64,000 nt of DNA from Cognataquiflexum gelatinilyticum (lineage in GTDB: Bacteria; Bacteroidota; Bacteroidia; Cytophagales; Cyclobacteriaceae), in the NCBI RefSeq assembly GCF_024813435.1, contig NZ_JANAEZ010000003.1, positions 524,164 through 588,163 of the forward strand. The letters are read 5' to 3'. A program made the translations under genes and the position numbers. The notes under the pieces are model-generated. The model saw only the letters and a program-made list of their open reading frames with translations, was not told the DNA's origin and ran no database searches. Every line of letters begins with the position of its first letter. The first letter of the stretch is position 1. Of the stretch, positions 34,070 through 43,580 are shown piece by piece.

Positions 34070-34077
34070 TAAGTTTG
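34070..34077 (+). promoter_or_regulatory. Possible -7 box TAAGTTTG upstream of the DUF2846-like gene
   Basis: TAAGTTTG fits TAnnTTTG, with a TTTTTTTTG run 14 nt further upstream where a -33 element might be. That spacing is shorter than usual. The gene start is 21 nt downstream. Confidence 0.35.
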
Positions 34078-34097
34078 GTACAAATTTATAATGTTAT

Positions 34098-34508
34098 ATG
34101 AAGATTATTTATAGTTTATTCGTTGTATTCTTCGCAGCTCAGTTTCAAATAAATGCCCAAAATGAAACAGCAACTGTTTATTTATTAAGGCCACCAGGAC
34201 CCGATGCTATGGTACCTTATTTTACTTACTTGGATGATGAATTATTGTGTAAGGTTGGCAATGGTAGATTTTCAGTCCATCAGATAAATGTAGGAGGCCA
34301 TCAAATCCATGCCCAGTATCGAGGTAAGATATCTTCATCTCCCGAAGTCAGGCTTCCGCTAAATCTTGAGGCTGGTAAAACTTATTATGTTATGATCGTA
34401 GTTTTTACGAATAACTTTTCAGGAGGAGGCCACATTTGTGTGGAGCTAAGTGAAACTAGCGGAAAAAAAATACTTGGTTTATTAGAAGAAAATAAAGAAT
34501 GCCTTTGA
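34098..34508 (+). CDS. Secreted DUF2846-like small protein
   Basis: The 136-residue protein has a Sec signal peptide (MKIIYSLFVVFFAAQFQINA, cleavage near AQN). A small beta-rich domain follows: ETATVYLLRPPGP, a strand-turn FTYLDDELLCKVGNGRF, GGHQIHAQYRGK and EAGKTYYVMIVV. The order of strands and the YxYRPxx-like opening match DUF2846-type envelope proteins, which bind or decorate cell-surface components in ways not yet defined. Two cysteines (one in the middle, one near the C terminus) may form a disulfide. It is not in an obvious operon. Confidence 0.65.
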   Translation: MKIIYSLFVVFFAAQFQINAQNETATVYLLRPPGPDAMVPYFTYLDDELLCKVGNGRFSVHQINVGGHQIHAQYRGKISSSPEVRLPLNLEAGKTYYVMIVVFTNNFSGGGHICVELSETSGKKILGLLEENKECL

Positions 34509-34684
34509 GGCAATTTCCACCCATTCAAAATCACTCAATCCAACATCATTCTTTGCTCTAATCTATTGGGCAATGCACCTACATTTTATATCAAAGGTTT
34601 ATTTAGCAATAACCTGTGTCCTGACAATTAACTCTCAAAACCAAATTTAAATTAAACTCAATTCCTCAAAAACAACAGTGATTT

Positions 34685-35257
34685 ATGAAAAGAACAATTT
34701 TAGTTTTATTCTTATTGACGGGCGGTTTATACAATTATGTTGCTGCCCAAAATACCACGCCTTTAAGGTTTTTAATTGAAGGAGGATTGGCATTGGGAGG
34801 CGATGACGTTGCTACTGTCAATTTTACCAACGGGAATTCTCAGAGGGTAAATGCAGGTCAGGGTATCTCACTAGGAGTTGGGGCGGAATATGCAATTCCA
34901 AGCCTTGAGAGTATCAGACTGAGATCTTCTGTGGGGATCAAATATGTGACCACCGCAGCAGACAATGCCCATATCAGACTTACCAGAATTCCGATTAATG
35001 TGAGTGGAAATTATGTTTTCAATGATACCTGGAGACTTGGTTTGGGAATGTCCTTTCATACCAATATAAAATTCAATGCGGGTGGGATCGGTGATAATTT
35101 CACTCTTGGAAATGCCTCAGGCCCTTTCATTGAATTTGCGTACAAATGGGTTGGTCTCACTTACACCATAATGAACTATGAAGGTGTGCTTGGAGAAACT
35201 TATAATGCCAATTCAATTGGTATCACATTCTCAGGAGTATTGCCTAAGAGAAATTGA
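34685..35257 (+). CDS. Outer-membrane beta-barrel protein (small, OmpW/porin-family type)
   Basis: The 190-residue protein begins with a Sec signal (MKRTILVLFLLTGGLYNYVA, then AQN). The mature part is made of alternating amphipathic strands, for example GQGISLGVGAEYAIP, IRLRSSVGIKYV, INVSGNYVFNDTWRLGLGMS and GPFIEFAYKWVGLTYTI, ending SIGITFSGVLPKRN. This is the pattern of an eight-stranded beta-barrel. No specific ligand or transport role can be assigned. It is preceded by about 175 nt of non-coding DNA and followed by a bidirectional terminator. Confidence 0.75.
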   Translation: MKRTILVLFLLTGGLYNYVAAQNTTPLRFLIEGGLALGGDDVATVNFTNGNSQRVNAGQGISLGVGAEYAIPSLESIRLRSSVGIKYVTTAADNAHIRLTRIPINVSGNYVFNDTWRLGLGMSFHTNIKFNAGGIGDNFTLGNASGPFIEFAYKWVGLTYTIMNYEGVLGETYNANSIGITFSGVLPKRN

Positions 35258-35322
35258 TAAAATTCACAACATGACCTACACAGATTGTTGATTTGGTCAA
35301 ATGAAAAAGGAATCTACCAAGC

Positions 35323-35353
35323 AAAAAAAACCTGTGATTTCACAGGTTTTTTG
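35323..35353. terminator. Bidirectional terminator between the beta-barrel and alpha/beta hydrolase genes
   Basis: AAAACCTGTGA and TCACAGGTTTT form a perfect stem with a 2-nt loop, flanked by A-run and T-run, so it works on both strands. Confidence 0.9.
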
Positions 35354-35371
35354 CTTTGTGCAGGAATCTGC

Positions 35372-36400
35372 TTAATCCTCTTCGAGAATCAATTCTTTTG
35401 CCGGAACAGGAATACCTGCAACCTCTTCCAAAAATCTTTTTGTTTCTCTTAGAACTCCTTCCCAATCTTTCGAGGTAATGCTGGAAGCGATGACATGGTC
35501 ACCGGATTCTGGAAACGCTACCTTGATTTTTTTATTTTCCGGGGTCTGGACTTGGTCAAACATTTCAAACATCTTAGGAACGGAGACAACCTTGTCCTGT
35601 TCTTCTTCATTTTTGTAAAAATATCCCAAGAACATTGGCTGATGGATTTCTTTAAACGTCTCGGCGTTCATTTTACTCCTGATCAAAACTCCCAAGCTCC
35701 GGTAACTGTTCAAGTGATATTCCCTAGACCAATATTTTGCTTTATCACCTTCTCTTTCGTTGACGATAGTCCCGTTTTCATATTGAAATTTCTCAGCCAA
35801 AAAAGATAACCAAGGTTTAAAAAAGATTTCCAAAGCATCTCCATATTCTCTGACACAGGGAGAATAAAGAACCAAAGCCTTCATATCAGGTCTTTCAGAA
35901 GCTAGAACCAAAGACAATGCACCACCCATGGAGGTCCCCACGATGATGACGGAGTCTCCAAGGCTTTTTCCCACCATAAATGCCTCTCTGGCTTCATCTA
36001 CCAACTTTTGGGCAGTCAGATGTCTGAATCCATCCGGTCTGCTGATGCCATGTTCGGGTAGTCTGACTAGATATAAATTGGCGTCAAAATAATCCGCAAG
36101 TTCTCGGTGCACAGGATCTCCTTCCATATTACTAGCACCAAATCCATGGATGTAGACGATAGAATAGGGGGTTTTACTCTTATTGATACTATCTGCCCAA
36201 ACAATTTTTGCTTCATTGCCCGGTTTCAATCCCTTCACTGTATCCCTTTTTGCTTGGATGAAGGCCTGAAGTTCTCCCATCCGGGTTGGAACCGCAGGGT
36301 ATTCTCCTGATAAATCTTCGATTTGGGATTTTGGACCTAGCATATAAACTATGGCTAAGATGATCAAGAATCCAAGTAGAAACTGCAATGATTTTTTCAT
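35372..36400 (-). CDS. Membrane-anchored alpha/beta hydrolase (serine hydrolase)
   Basis: I place the start at ATG 36398-36400 (MKKSLQFLLGFLIILAIVYM), giving 342 residues; a longer in-frame leader lacks signal character. An N-terminal hydrophobic segment probably anchors the protein. The hydrolase part has HGFGASNMEGDPVHRELA (oxyanion region), the nucleophile elbow GTSMGGALSLV with its Ser, and a C-terminal GDHVIAS carrying the His. The acid residue is likely a Glu or Asp about 25-40 residues before it. It resembles carboxylesterases and monoacylglycerol lipase-like proteins; the substrate is unknown. Confidence 0.85.
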   Translation of the reverse strand: MKKSLQFLLGFLIILAIVYMLGPKSQIEDLSGEYPAVPTRMGELQAFIQAKRDTVKGLKPGNEAKIVWADSINKSKTPYSIVYIHGFGASNMEGDPVHRELADYFDANLYLVRLPEHGISRPDGFRHLTAQKLVDEAREAFMVGKSLGDSVIIVGTSMGGALSLVLASERPDMKALVLYSPCVREYGDALEIFFKPWLSFLAEKFQYENGTIVNEREGDKAKYWSREYHLNSYRSLGVLIRSKMNAETFKEIHQPMFLGYFYKNEEEQDKVVSVPKMFEMFDQVQTPENKKIKVAFPESGDHVIASSITSKDWEGVLRETKRFLEEVAGIPVPAKELILEED

Positions 36401-36525
36401 GTTGCAACTTTTATGAGTATTCAGTAAAGCTAAAACCTTACTGGCATTTAACCAATCCAAATCTTGAATCCCGATAGCAATATTCCATCCAAATAATGCC
36501 TGATTTTAGATTGGGGTATTTTTGT

Positions 36526-36533
36526 TATTTTTG
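36526..36533 (+). promoter_or_regulatory. Possible -7 box TATTTTTG for the M28 peptidase gene
   Basis: TATTTTTG occurs twice (36517-36524 and 36526-36533) in the 60 nt before the peptidase start; both fit TAnnTTTG. No clear -33 TTG is at the expected distance. The nearer copy is 18 nt from the start codon. Confidence 0.3.
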
Positions 36534-36550
36534 GCTAAGACCAATTCAAG

Positions 36551-38194
36551 ATGAAAAAAACTTATTTGCTTACAATCGCCTCATTGATTCTTCTGGCAAG
36601 TTCATGCCAATCTCCTGAAGATAATCCTTACCAAATTTCGAAAGACAGTGTAGAGCCTCATATTATGGAATTGGCCTCCGATGAATTTATGGGAAGAAAA
36701 CCATTTACCGAAGGGGAAACCAAAACCGTACAATACCTTGAGCAGGCCTACAAAGACCTTGGTGTAGAGCCCGGAAATGGGGAAAGCTACTTTCAGGAAG
36801 TGCCTATGGTTTCTATTTTGACACAACCTGCACCCACAATGACTATTCAATCCAAAAGTCAATCCATTGAATTGAAGGGATTAGAGGATTATGTCATCTG
36901 GACGCAGCGTACAGACTCCTTACTTACTGTGGACGGAGCAGAGTTGGTTTTTGCAGGCTATGGAATCGTAGCTCCTGAGTATGGTTGGAATGATTACAAA
37001 AACATAGATGTCAAAGGGAAAATTGTAGTCCTTTTGGTCAACGACCCTGGTTATGGTACTGAAGATGTTTCATTATTCAGGGGCAATACCATGACCTACT
37101 ACGGTCGATGGACCTACAAAATGGAAGAAGCTGCCAAACATGGAGCCTTAGGAACATTGATCATTCACGAAACAGGTCCTGCAGGATATGGATTCAATGT
37201 CATCCAAAACAACTGGAATACGTCAAGACTTTCTTTGGATCTCAGAAATACCCCAACTTATCAGGCCATGTTTGAAGGATGGATTGCTTTACCTATTGCA
37301 GGCCAATTGTTTTCCTTGGCAGGTCTTGATGAAAAAGAGCTTTTTGAAAAAGCTAAAAAACCTGATTTTCAGGCTATTCCTATGAACTTGACTGCAAGTA
37401 CTTCCCTAGAAGTAAAAGCAAAATATGATTTATCCAAAAACGTAATCGCCAAAATTACAGGAAGTAAGTATCCTGACGAATATATCATCTATACAGCCCA
37501 TTGGGATCATTTGGGAATAGGTGCTCCCGATGCTTCGGGAGACAGTATTTACAATGGCGCTTGGGACAATGCAAGTGGAACCGCGGCACTATTGGGAATG
37601 GCCAAAGCCTTTATAGAAGATGCCAAGCCGGAAAGGTCGGTTGTGTTTTTGACAGTGACAGCCGAAGAACAAGGCTTGCTTGGGTCTGCCTATTATTCCC
37701 AAAATCCTGTTTTTCCAAAAGAAAAAACAGTGGCCAATATTAATCTAGATGGAATGAATCCTTATGGTAAAATGAAAGATGTGGCACTCATTGGAATGGG
37801 TCAGTCAGAACTTGAAGACATACTTAATGTAGAATTGGAAAAAAAAGGAAGGTACAGTACTCCTGAATCTATTCCTTCAGCAGGATGGTATTACCGGTCT
37901 GATCATTTCAATTTTGCAAAAATAGGAATTCCTGCACTCTACATCGGAATAGGTGTCGATCATGTGGAAAAAGGGAAGGCATATGGGAAGGAATTGGAAT
38001 CAAAGTACAATTCTGAAGTTTACCACAAACCCGGTGACAATTATGATCCTGCCAATTGGGACTATGAAGCCATGTTGGGAGACGTGCAGCTCCTTTATGA
38101 AGTCGGTAAAAAGTTGTCAAACAGTACCGCTTGGCCCGGCTGGAAAGAAGGTTCAGAATTCAAAGCAGTCAGGGATTCCTACATGAAGAGATAA
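36551..38194 (+). CDS. M28 family zinc aminopeptidase with PA domain, lipoprotein
   Basis: The 547-residue protein has a lipoprotein signal ending LILLASSC, with a short linker. A PA (protease-associated) domain is inserted around residues 120-240. The M28 catalytic core begins with YTAHWDHLGIG (His and Asp ligands, about 316-326). It continues with GAWDNASGTAALL (bridging Asp), VTAEEQGLLGSAYYS (catalytic Glu pair), ANINLDGMNPYG and a late His in SDHFNFAKIGIPALYIG. These five zinc-site positions are intact. Such proteins are cell-surface or periplasmic aminopeptidases/carboxypeptidases releasing amino acids from peptides. It is monocistronic. Confidence 0.92.
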   Translation: MKKTYLLTIASLILLASSCQSPEDNPYQISKDSVEPHIMELASDEFMGRKPFTEGETKTVQYLEQAYKDLGVEPGNGESYFQEVPMVSILTQPAPTMTIQSKSQSIELKGLEDYVIWTQRTDSLLTVDGAELVFAGYGIVAPEYGWNDYKNIDVKGKIVVLLVNDPGYGTEDVSLFRGNTMTYYGRWTYKMEEAAKHGALGTLIIHETGPAGYGFNVIQNNWNTSRLSLDLRNTPTYQAMFEGWIALPIAGQLFSLAGLDEKELFEKAKKPDFQAIPMNLTASTSLEVKAKYDLSKNVIAKITGSKYPDEYIIYTAHWDHLGIGAPDASGDSIYNGAWDNASGTAALLGMAKAFIEDAKPERSVVFLTVTAEEQGLLGSAYYSQNPVFPKEKTVANINLDGMNPYGKMKDVALIGMGQSELEDILNVELEKKGRYSTPESIPSAGWYYRSDHFNFAKIGIPALYIGIGVDHVEKGKAYGKELESKYNSEVYHKPGDNYDPANWDYEAMLGDVQLLYEVGKKLSNSTAWPGWKEGSEFKAVRDSYMKR

Positions 38195-38230
38195 TTCAAA
38201 AACCTGTTTATTAATTTGATGGGTTCACAT

Positions 38231-38247
38231 TTTGTTAGTAATACAAA
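38231..38247. promoter_or_regulatory. Weak inverted repeat upstream of the second TetR gene
   Basis: TTTGT-TAGTAAT-ACAAA has 5-bp arms about 65 nt before the TetR-ABC-HlyD-TolC operon. It could be a repressor site, but the arms are short and AT-rich. Confidence 0.25.
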
Positions 38248-38312
38248 CTTTTATTGAGTATTTTAAACTATTTGTGAGAACTGCACGTTTCCTGATTGTT
38301 GTGAAATGAAAA

Positions 38313-38993
38313 ATGGAAAACATTCTCAAAAAAATACGAGTTGAAATCAATCCTGATATTTATTTGAAGGATCCTTTCAGTTCGGAACTTGGAAAAGACA
38401 TCATTTTGAAAAGTGTTTCTATGATGCAGGAATTGGGATTTGAGCAATTCACGTTTAAGAAACTGTCTTCAAAAATAGATTGTACAGAATCGGCGATATA
38501 CCGGTATTTTGAAAACAAGCATAAACTGCTTTTGTTTTTGAATTCCTGGTATTGGGGGTACTTAGAGCAAAACTTTGTTTTTGGTACAGCAAACCTTACA
38601 GACCCATTTCAAAAACTTGAAATAGCCATCAAAATATTGGTGAATGGTCCGATTTTTACCCAAAATGATTTCATTGATCCTGTTTCTTTGAGAAAATTGA
38701 TTACAGATGAAGCAAACAAGGCGATCATGACAAAAGAAGTGGATGAAGAATACCAAAAAGGTTTTTTCAACCATTTCAACAAATTGAGTGAAAGAATTGC
38801 CGATATTATTTTGGAAATCAATCCTGAATTTGAATTTCCAAAAACTTTAGTGTCTACCGTAATGGAATCAAGCCTGATTCAGTCTTATTATGCCAAGCAC
38901 CTGCCGGGATTCACCGAACAGGTTCCGGGAGACGAAAGGAGGATTGATTTTTTCAATAACCTAGTTTTCAAAACCATCCAAAATGAAAATTGA
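38313..38993 (+). CDS. TetR/AcrR family regulator of the type 1-like exporter operon
   Basis: The 226-residue protein has a TetR helix-turn-helix in its N-terminal part (LSSKIDCTESAIYRYFENKH, about 50-69, followed by LLLFL). A divergent ligand domain of the type seen in Bacteroidota regulators follows. An unusual N-terminal extension of about 30 residues precedes the helix-turn-helix. The gene overlaps the ABC transporter gene by 11 nt, so it is the first cistron of the exporter operon and probably controls it. The ligand is unknown. Confidence 0.85.
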   Translation: MENILKKIRVEINPDIYLKDPFSSELGKDIILKSVSMMQELGFEQFTFKKLSSKIDCTESAIYRYFENKHKLLLFLNSWYWGYLEQNFVFGTANLTDPFQKLEIAIKILVNGPIFTQNDFIDPVSLRKLITDEANKAIMTKEVDEEYQKGFFNHFNKLSERIADIILEINPEFEFPKTLVSTVMESSLIQSYYAKHLPGFTEQVPGDERRIDFFNNLVFKTIQNEN

Positions 38994-40683
38994 TTACGCA
39001 ATAACTCCTTTAAAAAGGTTCTTTAAACTTCTTAACGAAGAGAAGAAAGAGGTTTATTCCATCTACTTTTATTCAATATTGAACGGTGCTGTTTCTTTGA
39101 TTTATCCCTTGGGGATACAGGCGATCGTCAATTTTGTTTTGGGTGGAAGGGTCAGTACAGCATGGCTAATTATGGTTTTGGTGGTAGCACTGGGAATCGC
39201 TTTTGGAGGGTTTCTTCAGATTTCCCAATTATATCTGACAGAAAAACTGGAGCAGAGGATCTTTACCAAAACAGGTTTTGGATTTGCTTACAGGTTGCCA
39301 AGGCTCAAATTGGATGAGTTGCACGGTCAATATCCGCCTGAGCTCGTCAATAGATTTTTTGACGCGGTAAATCTCCAAAAGGGAATGTCAAAGATTTTGA
39401 TTGACTTTTCATTTTCGATGGTTCAGATCTTCTTTGGGATGATTCTTCTTGCATTGTACAATGTGTTCTTCCTCATTTTCAGTTTGATTTTGATTGGCTT
39501 GGTCGTTTTGATTTTCTATTTCACCAGCCCAAAAGGAATGGAAACCAACCTGAAAGTATCTACCTTAAAATATAAAACAGCTTATTGGCTGGAAGAAATA
39601 GGTAGGACTTTGGGGACGTTCAAATTGGCAGGAAATTCTAATTTACCCTTCTATACTATTGATAAACTGCTGACTACTTATGTTGAATTCCGGAACAAGC
39701 ATTTTGCGGTTTTGGTATTTCAATATAAAGTCATGATTGCTTTCAAAGCCTTGATAGTTACTACCCTGTTAATTGTGGGGAGTTTGTTGCTGATTGACAA
39801 TCAGATCAGTATCGGGCAATTCGTTGCGGCAGAAGTGATTATTATCTTGATTGTAAGCTCAGTAGAAAAGCTTATCCTTTCACTTGATGTGGTATATGAT
39901 ACTTTGACAGCTACTGAAAAAATCGGACAGATCATGGACATGCCTATCGAAAGGCAAGAAGGCACAGAGAAATCTTTGACCACAAATAGCGAAAGCCTTC
40001 AGTTCCAAGTCAGAAATCTTAGCTATAAGTCAAAGGATTCTTCTTTTGAGATTATTGACGACCTGACATTTGATTTGAATGCCGGCGAGAAAGTAATTCT
40101 TACAGGAAAGAGTGGAAGTGGAAAGAGTACCTTGATGTACCTGATTTCAGGATTGTTTACTGATTATAGGGGGCGGATTATCATCAACGGATTGCCGATC
40201 GATACGATGAACCTAGACCGTTTAAGGAGTTATATTGGAGATAGTCTTTCCCATCAGTCTATTTTCCATGGGACAATTTTTGAAAATATAACACTTAAAA
40301 AGGACGTAGCAGAAAGCCATGTCAGGGAAATCATGAAGATGGTGGGGTTGAAGGAATACATCTATAAACTGCCGGAGGATTGGGATACCCAATTGATGCC
40401 TGAAGGTCAGGGTTTGAGCAAATCAATCATCAGTAGGATTGTGTTGGCAAGGTGTCTCGTAAACAATCCAAAAGCTTTGCTATTGGAGGATATGATTGCG
40501 TTTTTTGAACCTGAGGAAAAACAAAGGATTGTCGATTACATCCTGAACGGCCCATGGACAGTCATGATGATATCTGAAAATGCAGATACCATTAAAAAGT
40601 TTCCAAGGGTGATCCAATTGGATCATGGTAAGCTGGTATTTGATGGAAGCAGTGAAGTTTATGCAAAAGCAAATGGAATTTAA
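38983..40683 (+). CDS. ABC exporter of a type 1 secretion-like system, with atypical nucleotide-binding domain
   Basis: The 566-residue protein has a six-helix ABC membrane domain (about 25-310) and a C-terminal ATPase domain. Walker A is normal (TGKSGSGKSTL near 373). The signature region reads GLSKSIISRIVLARCL instead of LSGGQ, and Walker B reads ALLLEDMIAFFEP instead of LLLDEP, so the two acidic residues are present but in swapped order. The T1SS-type peptidase C39 domain is absent. With HlyD (11 nt downstream) and TolC (2 nt after that), it forms a tripartite exporter. The ATPase may have low or altered activity; no dedicated substrate gene is visible. Confidence 0.85.
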   Translation: MKIDYAITPLKRFFKLLNEEKKEVYSIYFYSILNGAVSLIYPLGIQAIVNFVLGGRVSTAWLIMVLVVALGIAFGGFLQISQLYLTEKLEQRIFTKTGFGFAYRLPRLKLDELHGQYPPELVNRFFDAVNLQKGMSKILIDFSFSMVQIFFGMILLALYNVFFLIFSLILIGLVVLIFYFTSPKGMETNLKVSTLKYKTAYWLEEIGRTLGTFKLAGNSNLPFYTIDKLLTTYVEFRNKHFAVLVFQYKVMIAFKALIVTTLLIVGSLLLIDNQISIGQFVAAEVIIILIVSSVEKLILSLDVVYDTLTATEKIGQIMDMPIERQEGTEKSLTTNSESLQFQVRNLSYKSKDSSFEIIDDLTFDLNAGEKVILTGKSGSGKSTLMYLISGLFTDYRGRIIINGLPIDTMNLDRLRSYIGDSLSHQSIFHGTIFENITLKKDVAESHVREIMKMVGLKEYIYKLPEDWDTQLMPEGQGLSKSIISRIVLARCLVNNPKALLLEDMIAFFEPEEKQRIVDYILNGPWTVMMISENADTIKKFPRVIQLDHGKLVFDGSSEVYAKANGI

Positions 40684-40694
40684 TTTAAAGAGCG

Positions 40695-42047
40695 ATGTTA
40701 GGGATTTCTAAAAATAAAATTTCAGATAGTGTGTCTTTTGATGGTTTCAAGAGCATTTCAATGACCATTCCAAAAGATGAAAGTAAGAAAAGAATCCAGA
40801 TTCTTCTTTGGACGATGATCGGTATGTTTCTTTTCCTGTTTTTGCCATGGACCCAGAATATCAGGTCTAAAGGATTTGTAACCGCACTAAGACCCGATCA
40901 AAGACCGCAGACAGTTCATTCCATCATCGCGGGAAGAATAGAAAAGTGGTATGTGGCAGAAGGTGATTACGTACAGAAGGGCGATACTATCTTAAGGATT
41001 TCTGAGATAAAAGATGACTATTTTGATCCACAACTTTTGGAAAGAACCCAACTCCAGGTCGAAGCCAAGACACTTTCGGCAAAATCCTATTCTGAAAAAG
41101 TAAAGTCACTTGAGATCCAGATCCAAGCCTTGAAGGAAAATAATGTGCTTAGAAAGGAACAGGCTGAAAACAGGCTTAGGATGGCAGAACTCAATGTTAT
41201 TTCTGACAGTATCCGCTTTGAACAGTCCAAGGTGAATTTTAAAGTAGGGACTGAACAGCTAAAGCGTACCGACAAATTGTACCAAGAAGGGTTGAGGTCT
41301 CTGACGGATTTTGAACAAAGAGAGCTACGTTTTCAAGAAGTACAGGCAGGTATTGTGGCAGCAGAGAACAATCTTTTGAAAAGTAAAAATGCCCTTATAG
41401 CCGCTCAGATAGAATTGAATGCGATAGACAACGATTTTAGGGACAAAATGGCCAAAGCTTCAGCGGACAAATTTGAAGCCCTGTCTGCCCAATTTGACGC
41501 AGAAGGTACAGCCACCAAACTTGAAAATCAATATACCAATTATGAAGTCAGGACTGGTTATAGGTTTATTTTGGCACCACAGGAAGGCTACATTACTGAA
41601 GCCATTCAGGTAGGTATCGGTGAGACTATCAAAGAGGGAGCAGAAATCATGAGTATTCTTCCGGGTAATGCACAGCTTGCCGTAGAGATGTTTATAGAAC
41701 CAGTAGATTTTCCTCTCATCCGAATCGGAAATAAGGTGAGGTTTATTTTCGATGGATGGCCGGCAATTGTATTCTCCGGATGGCCTCAGATTACCAACGG
41801 TACTTTTGGCGGTGTAGTCACAGCTATCGATAACTTTGCAGGTCCAGATGGTAAATACAGGGTTTTGGTAGTGGAGGATTTGGAAGAAAAACGTTGGCCA
41901 ACCCAATTGAGAATTGGATCAGGAGCTGATGGAATCGCATTACTTAACGATGTTCCTCTTTGGTATGAAATATGGCGACAGCTAAATGGTTTCCCTGCTG
42001 ATTATTATACAGCAAGAGAAAAGGCCGAAAACCAAAATAAGAAATAA
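40695..42047 (+). CDS. HlyD-family membrane fusion protein
   Basis: The 450-residue protein has one N-terminal membrane helix (about 37-55, MIGMFLFLFLPWTQNI), then the beta-barrel/lipoyl motif SIIAGRIEKWYVAEGDYVQK (about 77-96). A long alpha-helical hairpin follows (about 115-260), with a C-terminal lipoyl half ending EDLEEKRWPTQLRIGSGADG. It links the inner-membrane ABC transporter to the TolC channel. It is translationally close to both neighbours (11 nt and 2 nt gaps). Its substrate range cannot be inferred. Confidence 0.93.
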   Translation: MLGISKNKISDSVSFDGFKSISMTIPKDESKKRIQILLWTMIGMFLFLFLPWTQNIRSKGFVTALRPDQRPQTVHSIIAGRIEKWYVAEGDYVQKGDTILRISEIKDDYFDPQLLERTQLQVEAKTLSAKSYSEKVKSLEIQIQALKENNVLRKEQAENRLRMAELNVISDSIRFEQSKVNFKVGTEQLKRTDKLYQEGLRSLTDFEQRELRFQEVQAGIVAAENNLLKSKNALIAAQIELNAIDNDFRDKMAKASADKFEALSAQFDAEGTATKLENQYTNYEVRTGYRFILAPQEGYITEAIQVGIGETIKEGAEIMSILPGNAQLAVEMFIEPVDFPLIRIGNKVRFIFDGWPAIVFSGWPQITNGTFGGVVTAIDNFAGPDGKYRVLVVEDLEEKRWPTQLRIGSGADGIALLNDVPLWYEIWRQLNGFPADYYTAREKAENQNKK

Positions 42048-42049
42048 AC

Positions 42050-43432
42050 ATGCGCAGAATTATTCTTTTGTTGGCATTTGGACTTTCACATTTGGCCCAT
42101 GGTCAGGAAATGCTCTCCTATGACAATTATTTGACATGGGTGAGGGCTTTCCATCCTGTTGCCAAACAAGCTGATATTACTGTAGAATTTGGGGAATTGG
42201 AACTCCGCGCCTCGCGGGGAGGCTTTGATCCTAGGTTGTATGGTGATTATGAAGCTAAGAGGTTTAAAAACACAAACTATTTTGACAAAAGGGAAGGTGG
42301 AATTGTAATTCCAACAATGGCTGGCGTAGAGTTAAAAGGCTTGGTGGAATATAATACCGGTACTTTATTGAATCCCGAACTGGAAGTTCCTGAGGATGGA
42401 TTGGCGGCTTTTGGCGCTTCTTTCAATCTCGGACAAGGACTTCTAATTGATAAGAGGAGGGCTGCTTTAAGGCAGGCCCAAGTGTATGTGGAATCTACCA
42501 AGGCAGAAAGGGTTCAAATCCTCAATGACCTTTTTTTGGAATCCACAGAAACGTATTGGGCTTGGGCAGCGGATTATCAAAATGTGAAAGTTTTAGAAGG
42601 TGGGGTTAAGCTTGCGGAAGAGCGTTTTCAAATGGTCAAGGAAAGCTACATCCAAGGAGATTTTCCTGCCATTGACACAGTAGAAGCTTATACACAGTTG
42701 ATGGATAGGACATATAGGCTCCAGACTGCCAAAATCCAATTCTTTAAATCCACACAGTTTTTGAACACTTTCCTTTGGGATGAAAACAATGAGCCTGTTG
42801 ATCTATTAGAGTCAGTTTTTCCTGAAAATGTCCTCGACCTGACAGTATTTGATTATAACAAAGAGTCTATGCGGGAGTATATTTTCCAGCATCCTGAATT
42901 GCAAATGACTGATTTTGCCATCGAATCCCTTCAGATTGACAGGAGGTATAAGGCAAATATGTTGTTGCCAGTCCTCAAGGTCAATTATAATTTCTTGGTT
43001 GAAAACATCAACGATTTTCAGGTGTCACCTTTCCTTGAAAACAACTACAAACTTGGAGCGACTTTTTCTATGCCTTTGTTCTTGAGAGGTGAAAGAGGAG
43101 ATCTGGGTCTTGCCAAGGCCAAAATAAACTTCAAAACCTACGAAAGGGATTTGAAACTTCTCAAATTGACGACAAAACTGGAAAGTGAAATCTATAATTT
43201 TGAGACTGTCGAACAACAATTGGGCGTCTATACCAACAATGTGAACGGACTTCAAAAACTTCTGAAAGGTGAAATGACAAGATTTGAAATAGGAGAAAGT
43301 TCTCTGTTCCTTGTCAATGCACGGGAAGTAAGCCTTATCAGTGCACAGACCACACTAAATGACCTAGCTGCCAAAAGAAAATCAGCATACGCCAAAATGC
43401 TCAATGCTGCCGGTTTGGGATTTGATAATTGA
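42050..43432 (+). CDS. TolC-family outer-membrane channel (type 1-like exporter)
   Basis: The 460-residue protein starts with a Sec signal (MRRIILLLAFGLSHLAHGQE). It has two duplicated channel halves: the first after YDNYLTWVRAFHPVAKQADI, the second around MREYIFQHPELQMTDFAIES, each followed by long helices (for example SVFPENVLDLTVFDY between them). It completes the ABC-HlyD-TolC exporter. It is distinct in sequence from the efflux TolC at 30192-31547, so the window encodes two separate exit ducts. A strong terminator follows. Confidence 0.92.
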   Translation: MRRIILLLAFGLSHLAHGQEMLSYDNYLTWVRAFHPVAKQADITVEFGELELRASRGGFDPRLYGDYEAKRFKNTNYFDKREGGIVIPTMAGVELKGLVEYNTGTLLNPELEVPEDGLAAFGASFNLGQGLLIDKRRAALRQAQVYVESTKAERVQILNDLFLESTETYWAWAADYQNVKVLEGGVKLAEERFQMVKESYIQGDFPAIDTVEAYTQLMDRTYRLQTAKIQFFKSTQFLNTFLWDENNEPVDLLESVFPENVLDLTVFDYNKESMREYIFQHPELQMTDFAIESLQIDRRYKANMLLPVLKVNYNFLVENINDFQVSPFLENNYKLGATFSMPLFLRGERGDLGLAKAKINFKTYERDLKLLKLTTKLESEIYNFETVEQQLGVYTNNVNGLQKLLKGEMTRFEIGESSLFLVNAREVSLISAQTTLNDLAAKRKSAYAKMLNAAGLGFDN

Positions 43433-43533
43433 TTTATATTGTTTGATAGTCAACATGTTGCTATCCACAGCTCGTTATTTTGAACTTCAATCAATTATCC
43501 ACAAGAATCTGGAGAAATAAATTTTGTTAGAAG

Positions 43534-43575
43534 AAAGAAAATCCAGCAAATCGGAAGATTTGCTGGATTTTCTTT
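43534..43575 (+). terminator. Strong terminator of the exporter operon
   Basis: AAAGAAAATCCAGCAAATC and GATTTGCTGGATTTTCTTT pair perfectly around GGAA, with a T-rich 3' arm, about 100 nt past the TolC stop. The stem works on both strands. Confidence 0.85.
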
Positions 43576-43580
43576 GATCC

